NCBI GenBank assembly: GCA_017540605.1
Contig: JAFYAS010000026.1
Coordinates: forward strand, 115,668 to 179,667
Direction: 5' to 3'
Length of the DNA stretch: 64,000 nucleotides
Source: Lachnospiraceae bacterium
Lineage (GTDB): Bacteria > Bacillota > Clostridia > Lachnospirales > Lachnospiraceae
Every line of letters begins with the position of its first letter. Positions within the stretch are counted from its first letter, which is position 1. The position numbers and the translations under genes were made by a program. The notes beneath the pieces were generated by a model, which was not told where the DNA came from, ran no database searches, and saw nothing but the letters and a program-made list of their open reading frames with translations. Shown one piece after another: positions 1 through 10,489 of this stretch.

Positions 1-3000
1 ATACCTTGAACCAGGCAACTCTCCAAGCCATCATAACATAGGCTACAGCATGTGCTTTGGGGAACATGTATTTTATCTTCTCACAGGACCAAATGTACCA
101 GTCGGGAACATCATGTTTTTCCATCTCGGCTCGCCACTCAGGCCATTTGTCGCATTTTCCCTTGGCTACCATACCCTTTCTCACTGCCTCCATGATCTTG
201 AAGGCCATATTGGCTTCAAGGCCCTTGTTTATCAGATATACCATGATATCATCACGGCAGCAGATAGCCCCGGAAAGCTCTGTCTTACCTTCCTTGATAA
301 GGGTTTCTGCATTGCCTAGCCATACATCTGTACCATGGGCAAGACCTGCTATTCTGGCAAGGTCGGAAAAATTCTTTGGGTTGGTATCGATAAGCATCTG
401 CATAGCGAAATCTGTACCGAACTCCGGAACTCCAAGACAGCCGAGCTTGGTTCCTCCTATATCATCGGGGGTTATACCAAGTGATTCTGTATTGTGAAAC
501 AATGCCATAACCTTCTTGTCATCAAGTGGAATGGTCTTTGCATCCACTCCCGTAAGATCCTCAAGCCTTCTGATCATGGTAGGATCTGCATGGCCGAGAA
601 TATCAAGCTTTAACAGATTGTGGTCAATGGAGTGATACTCAAAATGTGTGGTAATGATACCACAATCCACATCATTTGCAGGATGCTGGATAGGGGTAAA
701 GGGATATATCTCTTCATTTCTGGGAAGCACGATCATACCACCGGGATGCTGACCTGTGGTTCTCTTGGTAAAGAGACAGCCCGCCGAGAGTCTTTCCACC
801 TCACATCTTCTCTTTGTGATCTCTCTTTGCTCAAGATATTTTAAGGTGAAGCCATAGGCTGTCTTTTCTGCCACAGTACCTATGGTTCCGGCTCTGAATG
901 CATGCCCCTTTCCAAAAAGCTCTTCCGTATAGGCATGTGCATGAGGCTGATCCTCACTTGAGAAATTCAAGTCTATATCAGGCTCCTTATCTCCATTAAA
1001 TCCTAGGAAGGTTTCAAAGGGAATATCATGCCCTTCCTTTATAAGCTTATGACCGCAATTGGGACAATTCTTATCCTCCATATCACAGCCTGAGTTACCG
1101 TTTGATGCATGATTCTTTACATATTCGGAATCAAAGTCCACATAATGACACTCAGGACATATATAATGAGCATGGAGGGAATTAACCTCAGTAATACCTG
1201 CCATACAAGCCACAAAGGAAGAACCCACCGAACCTCTTGATCCTACCATATATCCATCGGCATTGGACTTCCAAACAAGTTTTTGTGCAATGATATAAAG
1301 CACCGCAAAACCGTTGCTGATGATGGAATTGAGTTCCTTTTCAAGTCGGTTCTCAACGATTTCCGGAAGATTCGGTCCATATATCTCGTGAGCCTTGTCA
1401 TAGCATATTCTTCGAAGCTCCTCGTCTGAATTCTCTATGACAGGCGGGCATTTGTCGGGTCTTACAGGTGAAGTATATTCGATCATATCAGCAATGGCAT
1501 TGGTGTTGTCTATAACAACCTCCTTTGCCTTCTTTGCCCCAAGGTAATCAAATTCCTGAAGCATCTCTTCTGTAGTCCTAAAATACAGTGGACTCTGCTC
1601 ATCCACTTCTTTTTGCTTGAAGCCGTTACCGGTCATAATGATCTTTCTGTATATCTCATCCTCAGGATCTATAAAATGCACGTCACAGGTTGCAACACAC
1701 ATCTTTCCGCTATCATCAGCAAGCCTTATGATCTCTTTATTGATCTCTCTTATATCATCCTCGCTTTTTATATCCGAGTATTTATCGGATTTTATCATAA
1801 ATGCGTTGTTGCCAACCGGCTGTATCTCAAGATAATCATAAAAGTCAACAATCCTTGATACCTCTTCATCAGCGGCACCATTAAGCAGCGCCTGAAAAAG
1901 CTCTCCTGCCTCACAGGCAGAACCGAGTATAAGTCCCTCCCGATACTTGTTGATCAAGCTCTTGGGTATAACAGGACGTTTCCTCGTAGTATTAAAATAA
2001 TTAATATGTGATTCCGAAACAAGTCTATAAAGATTGTATCTTCCGGTATCATTTTTAGCTAAGATAATACCGTGATACATCCTGGCTTTTTTTATCTTTT
2101 CAGGTGACGCATTACCCATTTTGTTGAGTCCGTCCAGGTCGAATATCTCCTGATTTTTAAGTATATCAAGTAGCTTTAAGAAAATGTGTGCTGTCGCCTC
2201 AGCATCATCAACTGCTCTGTGATGAAAGCCGGGATCAACGGCAAAGAATTTACACAATCTGTCCAGTGTATATTTTCCAAGGTTGTGTACCAAAACCTGC
2301 GCCATAGTCATAGTATCGCAGACTGTAAAATCATACGGAAGATCAAGCTCCTTGCAGTTATATTTAATAAAGCCTGTATCAAACTTGGCATTATGCGCTA
2401 CCAAAACAGAGCCCTTACAAAACTCCAAAAACTTTGGAAGGACTATATCAACTGTATCAGCATTCGCAACCATAGTGTCAGTAATACTTGTGAGCTTTGT
2501 GATATTGTATGGTATAGGTCTTTCGGGATTGATAAAGGTCGAGAATCTATCTACTATCTCCCCACCTGATATCTTTACGGCACCAATCTCAATGATCTTA
2601 TTAAATCTTGGCTTGAATCCGGTGGTCTCGATATCGAATACCACATAGCTGTCATCAAAGGTCTGCCCCATTGGCTTTGTTACCAGATCATTGAGATCAT
2701 CTACAAAATAGCCCTCAAGTCCATATATGATCTTGAAGGGATCACCGGGCTTTACACAATGATTAGCAACAGGGAACGCCTGACATACTCCATGATCTGT
2801 AATGGCTATTGCCTTGTGCCCCCAGCTCTTTGCTCTTTTTATGATCTCGCCCACATCTACAACACTATCCATATCAGAATAGCCGGTATGCATATGAAGC
2901 TCTACACGCTTTTCAAAGCTGTCATCGGATCTCTTTGATCTAAAATCACTGATCTTCTTTATACCGTCTATACGACCAAAGGTAACATCATGGGCAAAAT

Positions 3001-4099
3001 CATCATATTCGGGAATACCCTTTATCTTATAAAAACCTCCGACAAAAAGATCGGACTTGATAGCCACAGAATCCTCAGGAGAAACGAATATCTTACACAT
3101 GATGGTATCGGTAAAGTCAGTCAGAGTAAATTCCATGATCACCTTACCGGTTTTTGTGGTATGCTCGTCCATTGTTCTGATCATACCCTTTATGACGCAC
3201 TCGCCTATTCCTGCCTGTATATCACAGATATCAGCCAAAGTTCCCTCTACATTCTTACCAAAGAACACCTCAGGATCAACGGAAATACCGCGTTTAGAAA
3301 ATGATCTCTTTTGGCCGTAACCGTTGTTCCTATATCCGTTTCCATTGCCTTCATTTCCCTGTTCGCTTCTGTTCTTGGCTGCTTCAACAACCTTGGCTTC
3401 GGTATCGGCAACCATCTGCTGATTCTTGGTAAGCTTCTTATCCTTTTTCTCAACACTTATCTCACCGTTTTCATTTACCGAAACCTCATTGTTTGCATTT
3501 TCCTCGGCTACGGCTTTAGACAATTCATCCATAGTCTTTGAGGTCTCAAGCTTCAGCTTATATTCCTTGGCATCACGAAGTGCCTGCTTTTGCTCCTCGG
3601 TATAATCAAAGCCGACCTTTATCTCCTTGGCAAAGCGCGTCTTAAATACACCCTCGATATAATCCTTGATATTTACGGATCTGCCCTTACTCAAAAAATC
3701 ATCATTCATGGTAAGGGTCACGATATTATCATTCACAAACCACTCTGAATCCTCAACAAGCTGATAATCGATCATACTGGTCTCACGAAGCTCTAAAAGC
3801 ATACTATCCTTATATGCATCAACAATAGCTTGCTCGTTGTAGATATCAGTAAGAACAAAGCGCTCATAAATGATGACAGATATTCTCTGAGCTTTGAAAA
3901 ATCTTTCCTTAAGCTCCTCTTCCATTTTAAATACAGCCCACTTTGGAATAATGGACTGCGAAACAATATAGACAGTCAAAGCCCTCTGAGAGCGCTTTAA
4001 GACTGCCCTTTCCACAAATACATTCTTATAAAAATCCGCTATCTTATCCGTAGCGGTGAAACCGTCAAACACCTTGAAAAACAATTTATTATCGTCCAA
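1..4099 (-). CDS. polC: DNA polymerase III alpha subunit, PolC type (3' end outside window)
   Basis: Replicative DNA polymerase of low-GC Firmicutes with built-in 3'-5' proofreading. I read the reverse strand directly: a TTG start at 4099 with AGGAG eight bases upstream opens a frame beginning MDDNKLFFKV. In order it shows an N-terminal domain, an OB-fold segment, a PHP start (VELHMHTGYSDMD), an inserted DEDD exonuclease (VVFDIETTGF, later VAHNAKFD and HHRAVDDAEA), the second PHP half, a Zn-cysteine cluster (CPECHY, CPNCGH) and polymerase segments such as GTIGTVAEKTAYGF. The frame is open to the window edge, so the C-terminal fingers are missing only because of the cut. It is last in the ispG operon, 32 bases after ispG. 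Family assignment is very firm; only the TTG start is an inference. Confidence 0.96.
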   Translation of the reverse strand, partial: MDDNKLFFKVFDGFTATDKIADFYKNVFVERAVLKRSQRALTVYIVSQSIIPKWAVFKMEEELKERFFKAQRISVIIYERFVLTDIYNEQAIVDAYKDSMLLELRETSMIDYQLVEDSEWFVNDNIVTLTMNDDFLSKGRSVNIKDYIEGVFKTRFAKEIKVGFDYTEEQKQALRDAKEYKLKLETSKTMDELSKAVAEENANNEVSVNENGEISVEKKDKKLTKNQQMVADTEAKVVEAAKNRSEQGNEGNGNGYRNNGYGQKRSFSKRGISVDPEVFFGKNVEGTLADICDIQAGIGECVIKGMIRTMDEHTTKTGKVIMEFTLTDFTDTIMCKIFVSPEDSVAIKSDLFVGGFYKIKGIPEYDDFAHDVTFGRIDGIKKISDFRSKRSDDSFEKRVELHMHTGYSDMDSVVDVGEIIKRAKSWGHKAIAITDHGVCQAFPVANHCVKPGDPFKIIYGLEGYFVDDLNDLVTKPMGQTFDDSYVVFDIETTGFKPRFNKIIEIGAVKISGGEIVDRFSTFINPERPIPYNITKLTSITDTMVANADTVDIVLPKFLEFCKGSVLVAHNAKFDTGFIKYNCKELDLPYDFTVCDTMTMAQVLVHNLGKYTLDRLCKFFAVDPGFHHRAVDDAEATAHIFLKLLDILKNQEIFDLDGLNKMGNASPEKIKKARMYHGIILAKNDTGRYNLYRLVSESHINYFNTTRKRPVIPKSLINKYREGLILGSACEAGELFQALLNGAADEEVSRIVDFYDYLEIQPVGNNAFMIKSDKYSDIKSEDDIREINKEIIRLADDSGKMCVATCDVHFIDPEDEIYRKIIMTGNGFKQKEVDEQSPLYFRTTEEMLQEFDYLGAKKAKEVVIDNTNAIADMIEYTSPVRPDKCPPVIENSDEELRRICYDKAHEIYGPNLPEIVENRLEKELNSIISNGFAVLYIIAQKLVWKSNADGYMVGSRGSVGSSFVACMAGITEVNSLHAHYICPECHYVDFDSEYVKNHASNGNSGCDMEDKNCPNCGHKLIKEGHDIPFETFLGFNGDKEPDIDLNFSSEDQPHAHAYTEELFGKGHAFRAGTIGTVAEKTAYGFTLKYLEQREITKRRCEVERLSAGCLFTKRTTGQHPGGMIVLPRNEEIYPFTPIQHPANDVDCGIITTHFEYHSIDHNLLKLDILGHADPTMIRRLEDLTGVDAKTIPLDDKKVMALFHNTESLGITPDDIGGTKLGCLGVPEFGTDFAMQMLIDTNPKNFSDLARIAGLAHGTDVWLGNAETLIKEGKTELSGAICCRDDIMVYLINKGLEANMAFKIMEAVRKGMVAKGKCDKWPEWRAEMEKHDVPDWYIWSCEKIKYMFPKAHAVAYVMMAWRVAWFKV

Positions 4100-4131
4100 A
4101 TGATCAACTCCTAAAATTCACGTAAAATAAA

Positions 4132-5196
4132 TCATACTCTGAGAGCATCAAGCTCAGACTTTAATGCATTTAAAAGCTCTGATTCCGGAAGTTTCTTTAC
4201 TATCTCACCCTTTTTGATAAGAAGGCCCTCTCCCTTTCCGCCTGCAATACCAAGGTCTGCTTCCTTTGCTTCACCGGGACCATTTACTACACAGCCCATT
4301 ACGGCTACCTTGATATTTAGATCCTCGTAGTCGGCAACCAGCTCCTCTACCCTGTTGGCAAGTCCGATAAGGTCTATTTCAGTTCTTCCACAGGTAGGAC
4401 AGCTTACTACTTCAACACCTCCTGTACGAAGGCCGAGAGTTTTAAGAATAAGCTTTGCTGAAATGATCTCATTTACAGGATCACCTGTTAACGATACTCT
4501 GATCGTATCTCCTATTCCCTGACCAAGGATCATACCAAGACCAACTGATGATTTGATATTTCCTCGAAGAAGAGTTCCGGCCTCAGTAATACCCACATGA
4601 AGAGGATAATCAGTCTCCTTTACGATAAGCTCATGAGCCTTTACGCACATAAGAACATCGGAGGATTTTATGCTGATCACCATCTGATCATAGCCAAGCT
4701 TTTCTATCATATTCACCTTGTCAAGAGCGCTCTCAACAAGGCCTTCTGCTGTAACACCATCATATTTTGCTACAAGCTCCTTTTCAAGAGAGCCTGAATT
4801 GACACCAACTCTTATAGGAACCTTGTGAGCCCTTGCGCAATCAACTACAGCCTTCACTCTATCCTCACCACCGATATTGCCGGGATTGATCCTGATCTTG
4901 TCCGCGCCATTCTCTATAGCTTCTATTGCAAGCTTATAATCAAAATGAATATCAGCCACCAAAGGAATATGTATCTGAGACTTAATATCCTTTATAGCCC
5001 TTGCTGCCTCAGAGGTATTGGCTGTACATCTGATGATCTCACAGCCGGCTTTTTCAAGCTCAAGTATCTGCTTTACCGTAGCATCAACATCAGCAGTCTT
5101 TGTATTTGTCATAGACTGGATAAGGATGGGATTGCCACCGCCTATCACTCTGTCACCAATTTTAATTACTCTCGTATTATTGCGATAATCTCCCAT
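4132..5196 (-). CDS. ispG: 4-hydroxy-3-methylbut-2-enyl diphosphate synthase (flavodoxin)
   Basis: Iron-sulfur enzyme of the MEP isoprenoid pathway that converts methylerythritol cyclodiphosphate to HMBPP. The 354-residue product starts MGDYRNNTRVIKIGD; an earlier in-frame start (5244) would lie inside rseP and lacks a ribosome site, while AGGAGAAG sits just before the ATG at 5196. The N-terminal TIM barrel contains ADIHFDYKLA and RINPGNIG. The C-terminal [4Fe-4S] ligands are visible as CPTCGRTEIDL and MGCVVNGPGEA. Length fits the short bacterial form. Dxr, another MEP enzyme, is two genes upstream in the same operon, so this operon carries two steps of one pathway. Confidence 0.97.
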   Translation of the reverse strand: MGDYRNNTRVIKIGDRVIGGGNPILIQSMTNTKTADVDATVKQILELEKAGCEIIRCTANTSEAARAIKDIKSQIHIPLVADIHFDYKLAIEAIENGADKIRINPGNIGGEDRVKAVVDCARAHKVPIRVGVNSGSLEKELVAKYDGVTAEGLVESALDKVNMIEKLGYDQMVISIKSSDVLMCVKAHELIVKETDYPLHVGITEAGTLLRGNIKSSVGLGMILGQGIGDTIRVSLTGDPVNEIISAKLILKTLGLRTGGVEVVSCPTCGRTEIDLIGLANRVEELVADYEDLNIKVAVMGCVVNGPGEAKEADLGIAGGKGEGLLIKKGEIVKKLPESELLNALKSELDALRV

Positions 5197-5215
5197 GATC
5201 CTTCTCCTTGAAAAA

Positions 5216-6268
5216 CTACTTTTTGAAAACAAGTCTTGAAACATCCATCACCAAAACAAGCGCCATGAGTCCGTAAAGGAAAGCCATACCTGCCTGATTG
5301 ATCTTTCCTTCAACCTCATCAGAAAGCTTCTTCTTAAAGATCAGCTCAATAAGAAGAAAGAACAACCTACCACCGTCAAGAGCCGGTATTGGTAAAAGAT
5401 TCATAACACCTAAGTTAGCTGAAAGAAGTATGCAGAAATTGATGAGATTAACAACAACGTTGAGATTGTTTCCTGTTTCCTTTGCTTCCTCGATCACTGT
5501 ATTCATGGTTGCGGATATGCCAACAGGACCTGAAAGCTGCTTTATGCTAACTCCACCGGTAATAAGCTGGTAAAGGCTTTGTATAGTTGTCTTTATCCAA
5601 TATCTTACCTCTACGGCAGCATAACCGACTACAGTTAAAGGATTGGAGGTTTTTTGCCCTTTTCCCGCAATACCAAGCTGATAAGCTCCTGTCTCAAGCT
5701 TTTTGGGTGTCACTGAAAGCTTGATCCTCTCTCCGTTTCTGTTCAGGGTAAGCTCAATGGGACCATCACCCTTATAAAACTGCATGCTTACGGTGATCTC
5801 CTTGAAATTGTAGACACGACTTCCGTCAAAACGTTCAACCCTGTCTCCCGCAAGTATTCCTGCCTCTTCGGCAGCAGAATTCTCTGAAACAAAGCTTATT
5901 TCATTGGGTGTATAGCCTACAAGACAAACAAAGACAACAGACATGATAAGCGCCAGTACAAAGTTCATAAATACACCGGCTACCACTACGATGATCCTGC
6001 GTAAAAGAGGAGCATTACCAAAGGCATCCGGTTCATCCGAAGCCTCGTCCTCACCTACCATAGCGCAATAGCCACCGATAGGAAGTGCTCTAAGCGAATA
6101 CTGTGTGCCGTTTTTGTCGGTATGCCAAAGTAAAGGTCCCATACCTATGGAAAACTCAATAACTCCGATACCGCTTTTCTTAGCAGTGATAAAATGTCCG
6201 AATTCATGTATTGTGATACATACTCCAAACACAAAGATGATCATAATAAGATTGATCGCTAAACTCAT
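5216..6268 (-). CDS. rseP: RIP metalloprotease RseP / site-2 protease (M50)
   Basis: Intramembrane zinc protease that cuts transmembrane substrates such as anti-sigma factors or signal-peptide remnants. The first membrane segment holds HEFGH (His21, Glu22, His25), and the C-terminal membrane segment holds the third-ligand motif NLLPIPALDGGRL. A PDZ-like domain lies between, around residues 110-190 (ENSAAEEAGILAGDRV). At 350 residues with one PDZ domain it matches the Firmicute RasP/RseP form. GAGG precedes the start. Placement between dxr and ispG is the common Gram-positive order. The substrate cannot be told from the sequence. Confidence 0.95.
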   Translation of the reverse strand: MSLAINLIMIIFVFGVCITIHEFGHFITAKKSGIGVIEFSIGMGPLLWHTDKNGTQYSLRALPIGGYCAMVGEDEASDEPDAFGNAPLLRRIIVVVAGVFMNFVLALIMSVVFVCLVGYTPNEISFVSENSAAEEAGILAGDRVERFDGSRVYNFKEITVSMQFYKGDGPIELTLNRNGERIKLSVTPKKLETGAYQLGIAGKGQKTSNPLTVVGYAAVEVRYWIKTTIQSLYQLITGGVSIKQLSGPVGISATMNTVIEEAKETGNNLNVVVNLINFCILLSANLGVMNLLPIPALDGGRLFFLLIELIFKKKLSDEVEGKINQAGMAFLYGLMALVLVMDVSRLVFKK

Positions 6269-6294
6269 TGTTAATTCCTCTTTCTAAAATTAAT

Positions 6295-7431
6295 TTATTT
6301 TGAAAGTAAGTCATATACCCACTTTTCTGTTTCAAGTATATCTGATAACGAAGGATTCTTTATTACCTCGTGACTATCCATGGCTTTTTCAATCATGGAA
6401 TATATGTCAAGAAAATGTATCTCTTTCCTTAAGAACTTCGCAACGGCAAATTCATTTGCTGCATTGAACACAGTAGGCATACTGCCTCCGGTACGACCTG
6501 CCATTATGGCAAGTGGAAGTCCTTTGAAGGTATCCATATCAGGCTGCTCGAATTCAATAGACGAAAGGGTTTTGAAATCAAGCCTGTCACCGGGAAGGAA
6601 TCTTCTCTCAGGATAATAAAGCGCATACTGGATAGGAAGCTTCATATCGGGAGTTCCAAGCTGGGCAAGCACTGCTCCATCCTTGAATTCCACCATGGAA
6701 TGAATGATGCTCTTCGGCTGAACAACCACCTGGATATCATCAAAATCAACATCAAAAAGCCATCTTGCCTCCATCACCTCAAGTCCCTTATTTACAAGGG
6801 TTGATGAATCTATGGTTATCTTTGCTCCCATAGCCCAGTTGGGATGCTTTAGTGCATCCTCTACTGTAACCGACCTCAGATCCTCTGTCTTTTTGTGCCT
6901 AAAGGGTCCTCCCGATGCAGTGATCAAGAGCTTCGCTATCTCCTTATGCTCTGTTCCTCTGATACATTGGAATATCGCAGAATGCTCACTATCAACGGGA
7001 AGAATAGATACATTATGCTCCTTAGCCAAAGGCATAATGATATGCCCTGCCGTAACAAGAGTTTCCTTGTTGGCAAGAGCTATATCCTTTCCTGCTTTTA
7101 TTCCTTCAATAGTTGGTCTGATGCCGATCATTCCAACTATAGCAGTCACAAGTATCTCGCTATCAGGATGAGTAGCTAAAGCAATAAGCCCTTCCATACC
7201 ACACATGATATCTACCTTGAGATCTCCGATCAGAGATTTGAGTTCAGGAATAAGCTTCTCATCACCTATGACAGCCAATGAAGGCTTGAATTCCTTTATC
7301 TGCTCCGCTAAAAGCTTTACATTTTTTCCGGCAGATAAGGCTACAACCTCTATATCTTTATTCTCTCTAACTATCTCAAGGGTCTGGGTACCTATAGATC
7401 CGGTAGAACCAAGTACAGCTATCTTTTTCAT
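6295..7431 (-). CDS. dxr: 1-deoxy-D-xylulose 5-phosphate reductoisomerase
   Basis: Second enzyme of the MEP pathway: NADPH-dependent rearrangement and reduction of DXP to MEP. The 378-residue protein begins with the dinucleotide-binding motif VLGSTGSIGTQTLE. Metal and substrate motifs follow: LLPVDSEHSAIFQC, TASGGPFR and NKGLEVMEARWLF. Length is typical. AGGAG lies just before the ATG and overlaps the end of the upstream DUF2339 gene, a sign of translational coupling. Confidence 0.97.
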   Translation of the reverse strand: MKKIAVLGSTGSIGTQTLEIVRENKDIEVVALSAGKNVKLLAEQIKEFKPSLAVIGDEKLIPELKSLIGDLKVDIMCGMEGLIALATHPDSEILVTAIVGMIGIRPTIEGIKAGKDIALANKETLVTAGHIIMPLAKEHNVSILPVDSEHSAIFQCIRGTEHKEIAKLLITASGGPFRHKKTEDLRSVTVEDALKHPNWAMGAKITIDSSTLVNKGLEVMEARWLFDVDFDDIQVVVQPKSIIHSMVEFKDGAVLAQLGTPDMKLPIQYALYYPERRFLPGDRLDFKTLSSIEFEQPDMDTFKGLPLAIMAGRTGGSMPTVFNAANEFAVAKFLRKEIHFLDIYSMIEKAMDSHEVIKNPSLSDILETEKWVYDLLSK

Positions 7432-7440
7432 AATAATCTC

Positions 7441-9660
7441 CTATTGTCTGTTCTGCTTTTCCATATGATTGTAGATAGCACTTATTGCAAGGCACAACAA
7501 TCCACTTACGAAAAAGCTCAATGCATGTCCAAGTGTATTTGAATATGTGATATCGATCATAACAAATTTTACTACGCATATCATAGTGAGGATAAGCCCA
7601 TATATTCTAAGTGCGCGTAGCTTTAGCTTAAAGCCGATACCTATAAGAACAATAGCAAGTATCAAAGCACCCAAGCTAAAGGCAAATGCAGGGAAATCAA
7701 AAGCATTCAGAATACTCCATAAAAGTATGGTGAACTTAACTCCCACATAGATATTGAATAATTCAACATCTGCTTCAAGCTGCTTTTTAGCACGTAGCAT
7801 AAATAGTATAATGGCTAAAAGCACATATATTGCTTTCCTACCGGGTGAAAGCGATAATGAGTTCATACCATCAATAGCCAGATACATTAAGACGATATTT
7901 ATAATACTTGAATTGATCTCAAATTCCTTCTCTTCCTCTCCATTTATTCCTCTTGAAAAAGGCGAAAATACGACGATAAGTTGAACTCCCGTCAGAGCCA
8001 AAAAAGTGATAAACTGAGTCTCCTTATAGGATATATCAGGAAATCTGTCAATCGCTATGGAGATCACTACCATCAATACATAATAAAGGGCTATCTTAAA
8101 TATCTTGTCATATTTCTTCTCATTATTGTACATAAAAAATGTTGATGCAACAGCAAAGATCAACATAAGTATTATGATATTTAAGGGCCTTACATAAAGA
8201 GATCCAACATCTCCTTTAGGTGTATCCCAATATATAGTCTGCATATAGCAGGTTAAAAATGCAAAGCCAAGGGATACCATCTTATACATTCTGTTCTCAC
8301 GAAGAAATCCTGCTATAACAAGGGGGATGGCAATAGCCATTAAACCTACCTGTGTGCTTATAAAAGGCAGGCAGATTACTCCAAAGGCGGCGGTGATGAT
8401 CAATATCACCTGCCAAAGCCCCGGCATGATATAGGCTTCAGTAAGGGTATAGCCAACCTTATATACTACATGATCAACAGCGATAAATGTCAAAACAGCA
8501 ACGATAAGTATTGTTGCTGCCCCGGTGATCTGATTTTTAATAACCAGCATCAAAAGCACCGCAGAGGTCGCACTATAAAGAGTTCCCCAAAAAGCCGGAA
8601 GAGTCTTTTTACTGTTATCAAGTCTAGTCAAGCTTATAAATGTCAAAACCAATAGATAAACAAATAAGATAATCGCCACTATAAGTATAGTATGATCTAA
8701 TACGTTTAAACGATCCAAAGAAAAATTATGTATGACTGCTGTGGAAATTGTCATCACAATAAGTGAACAGCAATTAAAAAAGCTTATGATATCATGCTCT
8801 TTTTCATCACGAAAATTCTTAATGATAAATGAAAGGCTGCCTGTGATAAAATATCCTGTAAGGATAAGCATTGTAGATGAAGATTTCTCAGAAACACATA
8901 AACCGGCTCCAAAGCAAACTGAGATAAAGAGTCCGACTCCACCTATAAATGTAAATAGAATCTGTTGCTTTTTAGAAAGCATCAAAACAAATGCAGCCCA
9001 TAAAAGCAGCAATACATACAAGGTCAGTTTTCCGATCAGGTGAAAATATGTATTTGTTAAAAACAGGGAAATATATATACCTCCGACACCTATCGCAAGA
9101 ATAGACATAAAGAAAGTATTCTTCGATTCACTCTCAAGCTTTAATAGTCCCACTGAAACAAATGCGACACTCACAAGATACATAAGTCCGAGCTTCATAC
9201 CGTCTGAAAGCATAGGTATGATCAATGTTGCAAATAGGATAAAGCTTATAAAGATAAGAACCGCCGCAGCGATTCCCATGAAATTCTTTCCAAAGGATAC
9301 CTCTGAATCCTTTGATCCCGATACAGATTTTTTAGCTTTGGGAATATTGGCATATGTATTGCTTAAAACTGCTTCAGAAACAACATAAGGAGGTACCTCA
9401 GTAATGAAATCCTCTTTTTTGTTTACCTCAGGCATGACAGCTTCAGCTTCCTTTATTACTTCAGGCTGCGCTTCGGGAGTAGCTAAAGACTCGGATTTTA
9501 TAGAAACAGTTTCATCTGAATCCATTGTCTTAAGCATCTCAAGCTGTCCCTTTATGGAATCCATCTCCAAACAAAGGGCATTTAACTTGTTGTAGAATTG
9601 CTCCTGTCTTCTTTCAAGCTCTTCTATCTGCTCTTTAATGGTCTTGTTCTTTTCTTCCAT
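7441..9660 (-). CDS. DUF2339-type polytopic membrane protein
   Basis: A 739-residue protein with a soluble N-terminus of about 125 residues followed by roughly twenty hydrophobic segments. The first 45 residues are a heptad-like coiled coil (EELERRQEQFYNKLNALCLEM), followed by a Glu/Pro-rich linker. The long chain of short membrane helices after a coiled coil resembles the DUF2339 group; this is an assignment from architecture, and no function is known for that group. AGAAGGTG precedes the ATG. Its place between cdsA and dxr, with tight spacing on both sides, suggests a role in envelope lipid or isoprenoid metabolism, but this rests on context only. Confidence 0.7.
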   Translation of the reverse strand: MEEKNKTIKEQIEELERRQEQFYNKLNALCLEMDSIKGQLEMLKTMDSDETVSIKSESLATPEAQPEVIKEAEAVMPEVNKKEDFITEVPPYVVSEAVLSNTYANIPKAKKSVSGSKDSEVSFGKNFMGIAAAVLIFISFILFATLIIPMLSDGMKLGLMYLVSVAFVSVGLLKLESESKNTFFMSILAIGVGGIYISLFLTNTYFHLIGKLTLYVLLLLWAAFVLMLSKKQQILFTFIGGVGLFISVCFGAGLCVSEKSSSTMLILTGYFITGSLSFIIKNFRDEKEHDIISFFNCCSLIVMTISTAVIHNFSLDRLNVLDHTILIVAIILFVYLLVLTFISLTRLDNSKKTLPAFWGTLYSATSAVLLMLVIKNQITGAATILIVAVLTFIAVDHVVYKVGYTLTEAYIMPGLWQVILIITAAFGVICLPFISTQVGLMAIAIPLVIAGFLRENRMYKMVSLGFAFLTCYMQTIYWDTPKGDVGSLYVRPLNIIILMLIFAVASTFFMYNNEKKYDKIFKIALYYVLMVVISIAIDRFPDISYKETQFITFLALTGVQLIVVFSPFSRGINGEEEKEFEINSSIINIVLMYLAIDGMNSLSLSPGRKAIYVLLAIILFMLRAKKQLEADVELFNIYVGVKFTILLWSILNAFDFPAFAFSLGALILAIVLIGIGFKLKLRALRIYGLILTMICVVKFVMIDITYSNTLGHALSFFVSGLLCLAISAIYNHMEKQNRQ

Positions 9661-9672
9661 TCAATACACCTT

Positions 9673-10479
9673 CTAAAATCCCCAAGCAAGGGTCAAAAGA
9701 TAATATACTATAGGAGCTGTAAATATTACACTGTCGAATCTGTCCATGATACCACCGTGTCCGGGGATAAGCTTGCCATAGTCCTTGATATCATGATTTC
9801 TCTTAATGGCTGACGCAGCGAGATCTCCGATAACAGCAGGTAATGCACCAACTGCACCTATCACCGCAAACTTTAGAATTGCAAGGTCGGTCTCAGCCAC
9901 AAATTTATTGAATACCGCACCGAATATACAACCGAAAAGTGCCGCCCCAGCTATTCCACCAAAAAAGCCTTCTATACTCTTTTTAGGAGAAAGGATAGGA
10001 CTTAGCTTATGCTTTCCTATGGTTCTTCCTACAAGATAAGCAAATACATCATTTACCCATGATGAAACGAATACAAGGAATACCAAAACAAGTCCGTTCT
10101 CAAGGGCTCTTATCCTGTAAATATAAGAAAGCATGATGCCTACATAGATAAAGGGAAGGAACGCTCCCATCATATCAAAATCCTTGAATTTCGGATATGT
10201 AAGTACATAAGCTGAAAGCAGAAAAAGAAGATATACGGTAATACAAAGCACCGTATGATCTCCCTCCACAAATAACAGCAAACAATAATAAACAATATTG
10301 ATGATGTACGAAAAATAACCGAGAACAGTATTCTCGAGTTTATATACCTTCAACAATTCGTTGATACCGATCAAAGATACAACCCCCATGGCTATTCCTG
10401 TTGCCATGGGACCGGCGAAGAATATACCGACAATAAGTATCACTAAAACTACTGAGCTGGCTACTCTGGTCCAAAACAT
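9673..10479 (-). CDS. cdsA: Phosphatidate cytidylyltransferase (CDP-diglyceride synthase)
   Basis: Integral membrane enzyme that makes CDP-diacylglycerol from CTP and phosphatidic acid, the branch point for acidic phospholipids. The 268-residue protein has about eight membrane segments. The C-terminal half carries the family signature: SPKKSIEGFFGG, then DLAASAIKRNHDIKDYGKLI and PGHGGIMDRFDS. The AAGGAG site lies in the end of uppS, so the genes are probably translationally coupled. A cardiolipin synthase, which uses products of this branch, is at 23,708. Confidence 0.96.
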   Translation of the reverse strand: MFWTRVASSVVLVILIVGIFFAGPMATGIAMGVVSLIGINELLKVYKLENTVLGYFSYIINIVYYCLLLFVEGDHTVLCITVYLLFLLSAYVLTYPKFKDFDMMGAFLPFIYVGIMLSYIYRIRALENGLVLVFLVFVSSWVNDVFAYLVGRTIGKHKLSPILSPKKSIEGFFGGIAGAALFGCIFGAVFNKFVAETDLAILKFAVIGAVGALPAVIGDLAASAIKRNHDIKDYGKLIPGHGGIMDRFDSVIFTAPIVYYLLTLAWGF

Positions 10480-10489
10480 AATTAACTCC

